From Bacillota bacterium (GTDB lineage Bacteria; Bacillota; Sulfobacillia; JAJZYS01; JAJYTV01), in the NCBI GenBank assembly GCA_021847575.1, contig JAJZQO010000009.1, positions 1 to 59,276 on the forward strand: a stretch of DNA of 59,276 nt. Direction: 5' to 3'. A program made the position numbers and the translations under genes. The notes beneath the pieces were generated by a model. The model was not told the DNA's origin, ran no database searches, and was given only the letters and a program-made list of their open reading frames with translations. This document shows, one piece after another, positions 58,290 through 59,276 of this stretch. Positions within the stretch are counted from its first letter, which is position 1. Each line of letters opens with the position of its first letter.

Positions 58290-59245
58290 CGCGGTCCTGC
58301 CCCGAGAACTTGTCCCGCCTCGTCCGCCACGCGCAGGACGGTACCGGGCCTGGGTCGGCTGCCGAGCAGCACCTGTCTCGGGAAGACGCCCTCCCGCATC
58401 AGCCGGGCGATGCTCGGTCGCCGGTGCAGCTCGGCAAGCGACGACGCGTGGACAGACGCCAGTACCGTCACGCCGGCATAGGCGCAGTCGAGGACGGCCA
58501 GGGCGTCCTCCTCCCCGCCTATCTCGTCGGTGGCCAGCACCTGCGGCCCGAGCGCCCGCAAGGCCATGCGCATGCCGATCGACTTGGGCAGGCCGTCCAG
58601 CACGTCGGTGCGCGCGCCGACGTCGTGTCCGGGCAGCCCGGCATGGGACGCCGCGATCTCCGAGCGCTCGTCGACAAGGCTCACCTGCTGGCCGCGCCAG
58701 CCGTAGAGGCCGTCGGAAGCGGCGCGCACGAGATCGCGAAGCAGTGTCGTCTTGCCGCACCCCGGCGGTCCGACGAGCAGGGTCGGCAAAGGCAGGCCGC
58801 CCTGTGCGAGGCGCGACGCCAGGTCTGCCGCCGGTCCCGTGATCGCCCGCGCGATGCGGTAGTTGAGGGCCGAGACGCTGCGCACGGCGCGGCTCGCAGC
58901 GCCGGGGGCGCTCCAGTTGCCCGCGATGCCGACTCTGTGCCCGCCGGGTATGGTCAGATAGCCCTGGGCGAGCTCCTCCTCCCATGCGTAGCGCGAATGC
59001 GCCGTGAGGTGCTCGAGACAGTGCTCGAGGTCAAGGGTGGTGACCACCTCAGCCACGGCGAGGTCCAGGCCGCCGACCCCGACCAGCCTCGCCTCGCGGC
59101 CTGCCCGCAGCCTGAGCTCCGCAGCCCGCTGCCATGCAGCGGCAGGGATCCGGTCGAGTGCGAGGGCCAGCCGCTCGGCGATGTAGGGCCGGATCTCGGA
59201 CCATGGGGTCTCGGCCCCAGCGGCGACGGTGGCCTCGACTGGCAT
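58286..59245 (-). CDS. spoIIIAA: Stage III sporulation protein AA ATPase
   Basis: A 319-residue AAA-type secretion ATPase. Walker A is LLVGPPGCGKTTLLRDL, Walker B-like VLATDEIGGEEDA, with VDERSEIA before it. It should power the SpoIIIA channel. The second ATG (59245) lies 9 bp from GGAGG and is preferred over ATG 59251, only 3 bp away. A sigma-E -10-like CATAGCGAT is at the window edge. Confidence 0.95.
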   Translation of the reverse strand: MPVEATVAAGAETPWSEIRPYIAERLALALDRIPAAAWQRAAELRLRAGREARLVGVGGLDLAVAEVVTTLDLEHCLEHLTAHSRYAWEEELAQGYLTIPGGHRVGIAGNWSAPGAASRAVRSVSALNYRIARAITGPAADLASRLAQGGLPLPTLLVGPPGCGKTTLLRDLVRAASDGLYGWRGQQVSLVDERSEIAASHAGLPGHDVGARTDVLDGLPKSIGMRMALRALGPQVLATDEIGGEEDALAVLDCAYAGVTVLASVHASSLAELHRRPSIARLMREGVFPRQVLLGSRPRPGTVLRVADEAGQVLGAGPR

Positions 59246-59276
59246 GCCCATGCACCTCCGACCACATCGCTATGCC

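Noticed and set aside
1-59276. CRISPR arrays, insertion sequences, rRNA or tRNA genes
   Set aside because: No regularly spaced repeats, transposase-like ORFs with terminal repeats, or RNA gene signatures were found; xerD is the chromosomal dimer-resolution type, not an integrase.

Overview
The window looks like a chromosomal segment of a high-GC, endospore-forming member of the Bacillota. The coding DNA is GC-rich in all frames. It carries spo0A, spoIVB, the spoIIA operon with sigF, spoVACDE, dacF, spoIIM and the complete spoIIIAA-AH operon, in an order close to that of Bacillus subtilis. I cannot name the genus; a Symbiobacterium-, Thermaerobacter- or Limnochorda-like lineage would fit the base composition and gene order. 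Almost everything right of 25.2 kb is on the minus strand.

Left part (0-10 kb, accessory): the end of an MFS-type transporter frame; a MarR regulator with a 31-bp palindromic operator coupled to an exporter-type ABC transporter; a DtxR/MntR regulator followed by a divergent Nramp transporter and a small membrane protein; a LytS/LytTR-type two-component pair; and oligopeptidase B.

Sporulation and chromosome block (9.8-19.5 kb, minus strand; transcription runs right to left): spoIIM, ald, xerD, dacF, spoIIAA, spoIIAB, sigF, a dodecin gene, spoVAC, spoVAD, spoVAE, scpA, scpB and a DUF2953 gene. nudF and endoQ, which usually lie close to spoIIM, are found at 25.2-26.9 kb. Between them sit a GAF/HD-GYP/degenerate-GGDEF protein, a frameshifted ferritin-like pseudogene and a ten-Asp-box lipoprotein.

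Branched-chain acid block (27-35.3 kb, minus strand): an unrecognised gene, then ptb, bcd, buk, bkdAA, bkdAB, bkdB and lipA. Together these give branched-chain 2-oxoacid oxidation to acyl-CoA, acyl-phosphate and acid, plus synthesis of the lipoyl cofactor that the E2 subunit needs. No E3 (lpdV) gene is present here.

Conserved housekeeping and sporulation block (35.9-59.3 kb, minus strand): spoIIIAA-AH, accC, a Cys/Met-metabolism PLP enzyme, asp23-amaP-DUF2273, nusB, folD, xseA, xseB, ispA, a ~620-nt gap that I interpret as the gene for OLE RNA, oapA, dxs, tlyA, an HD phosphohydrolase, nadK, argR, recN, spoIVB and spo0A. The OLE RNA with its membrane partner OapA is the most interesting element. 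It is assigned from its position between ispA and oapA-dxs, its length, the lack of a credible ORF, a good promoter, many internal hairpins and a T-tract end; it still needs a covariance-model search. A second recurring oddity is non-standard start codons (CTG for spoIIIAD, possibly ATC for accC and bkdB), each positioned at normal distance from a strong ribosome binding site.
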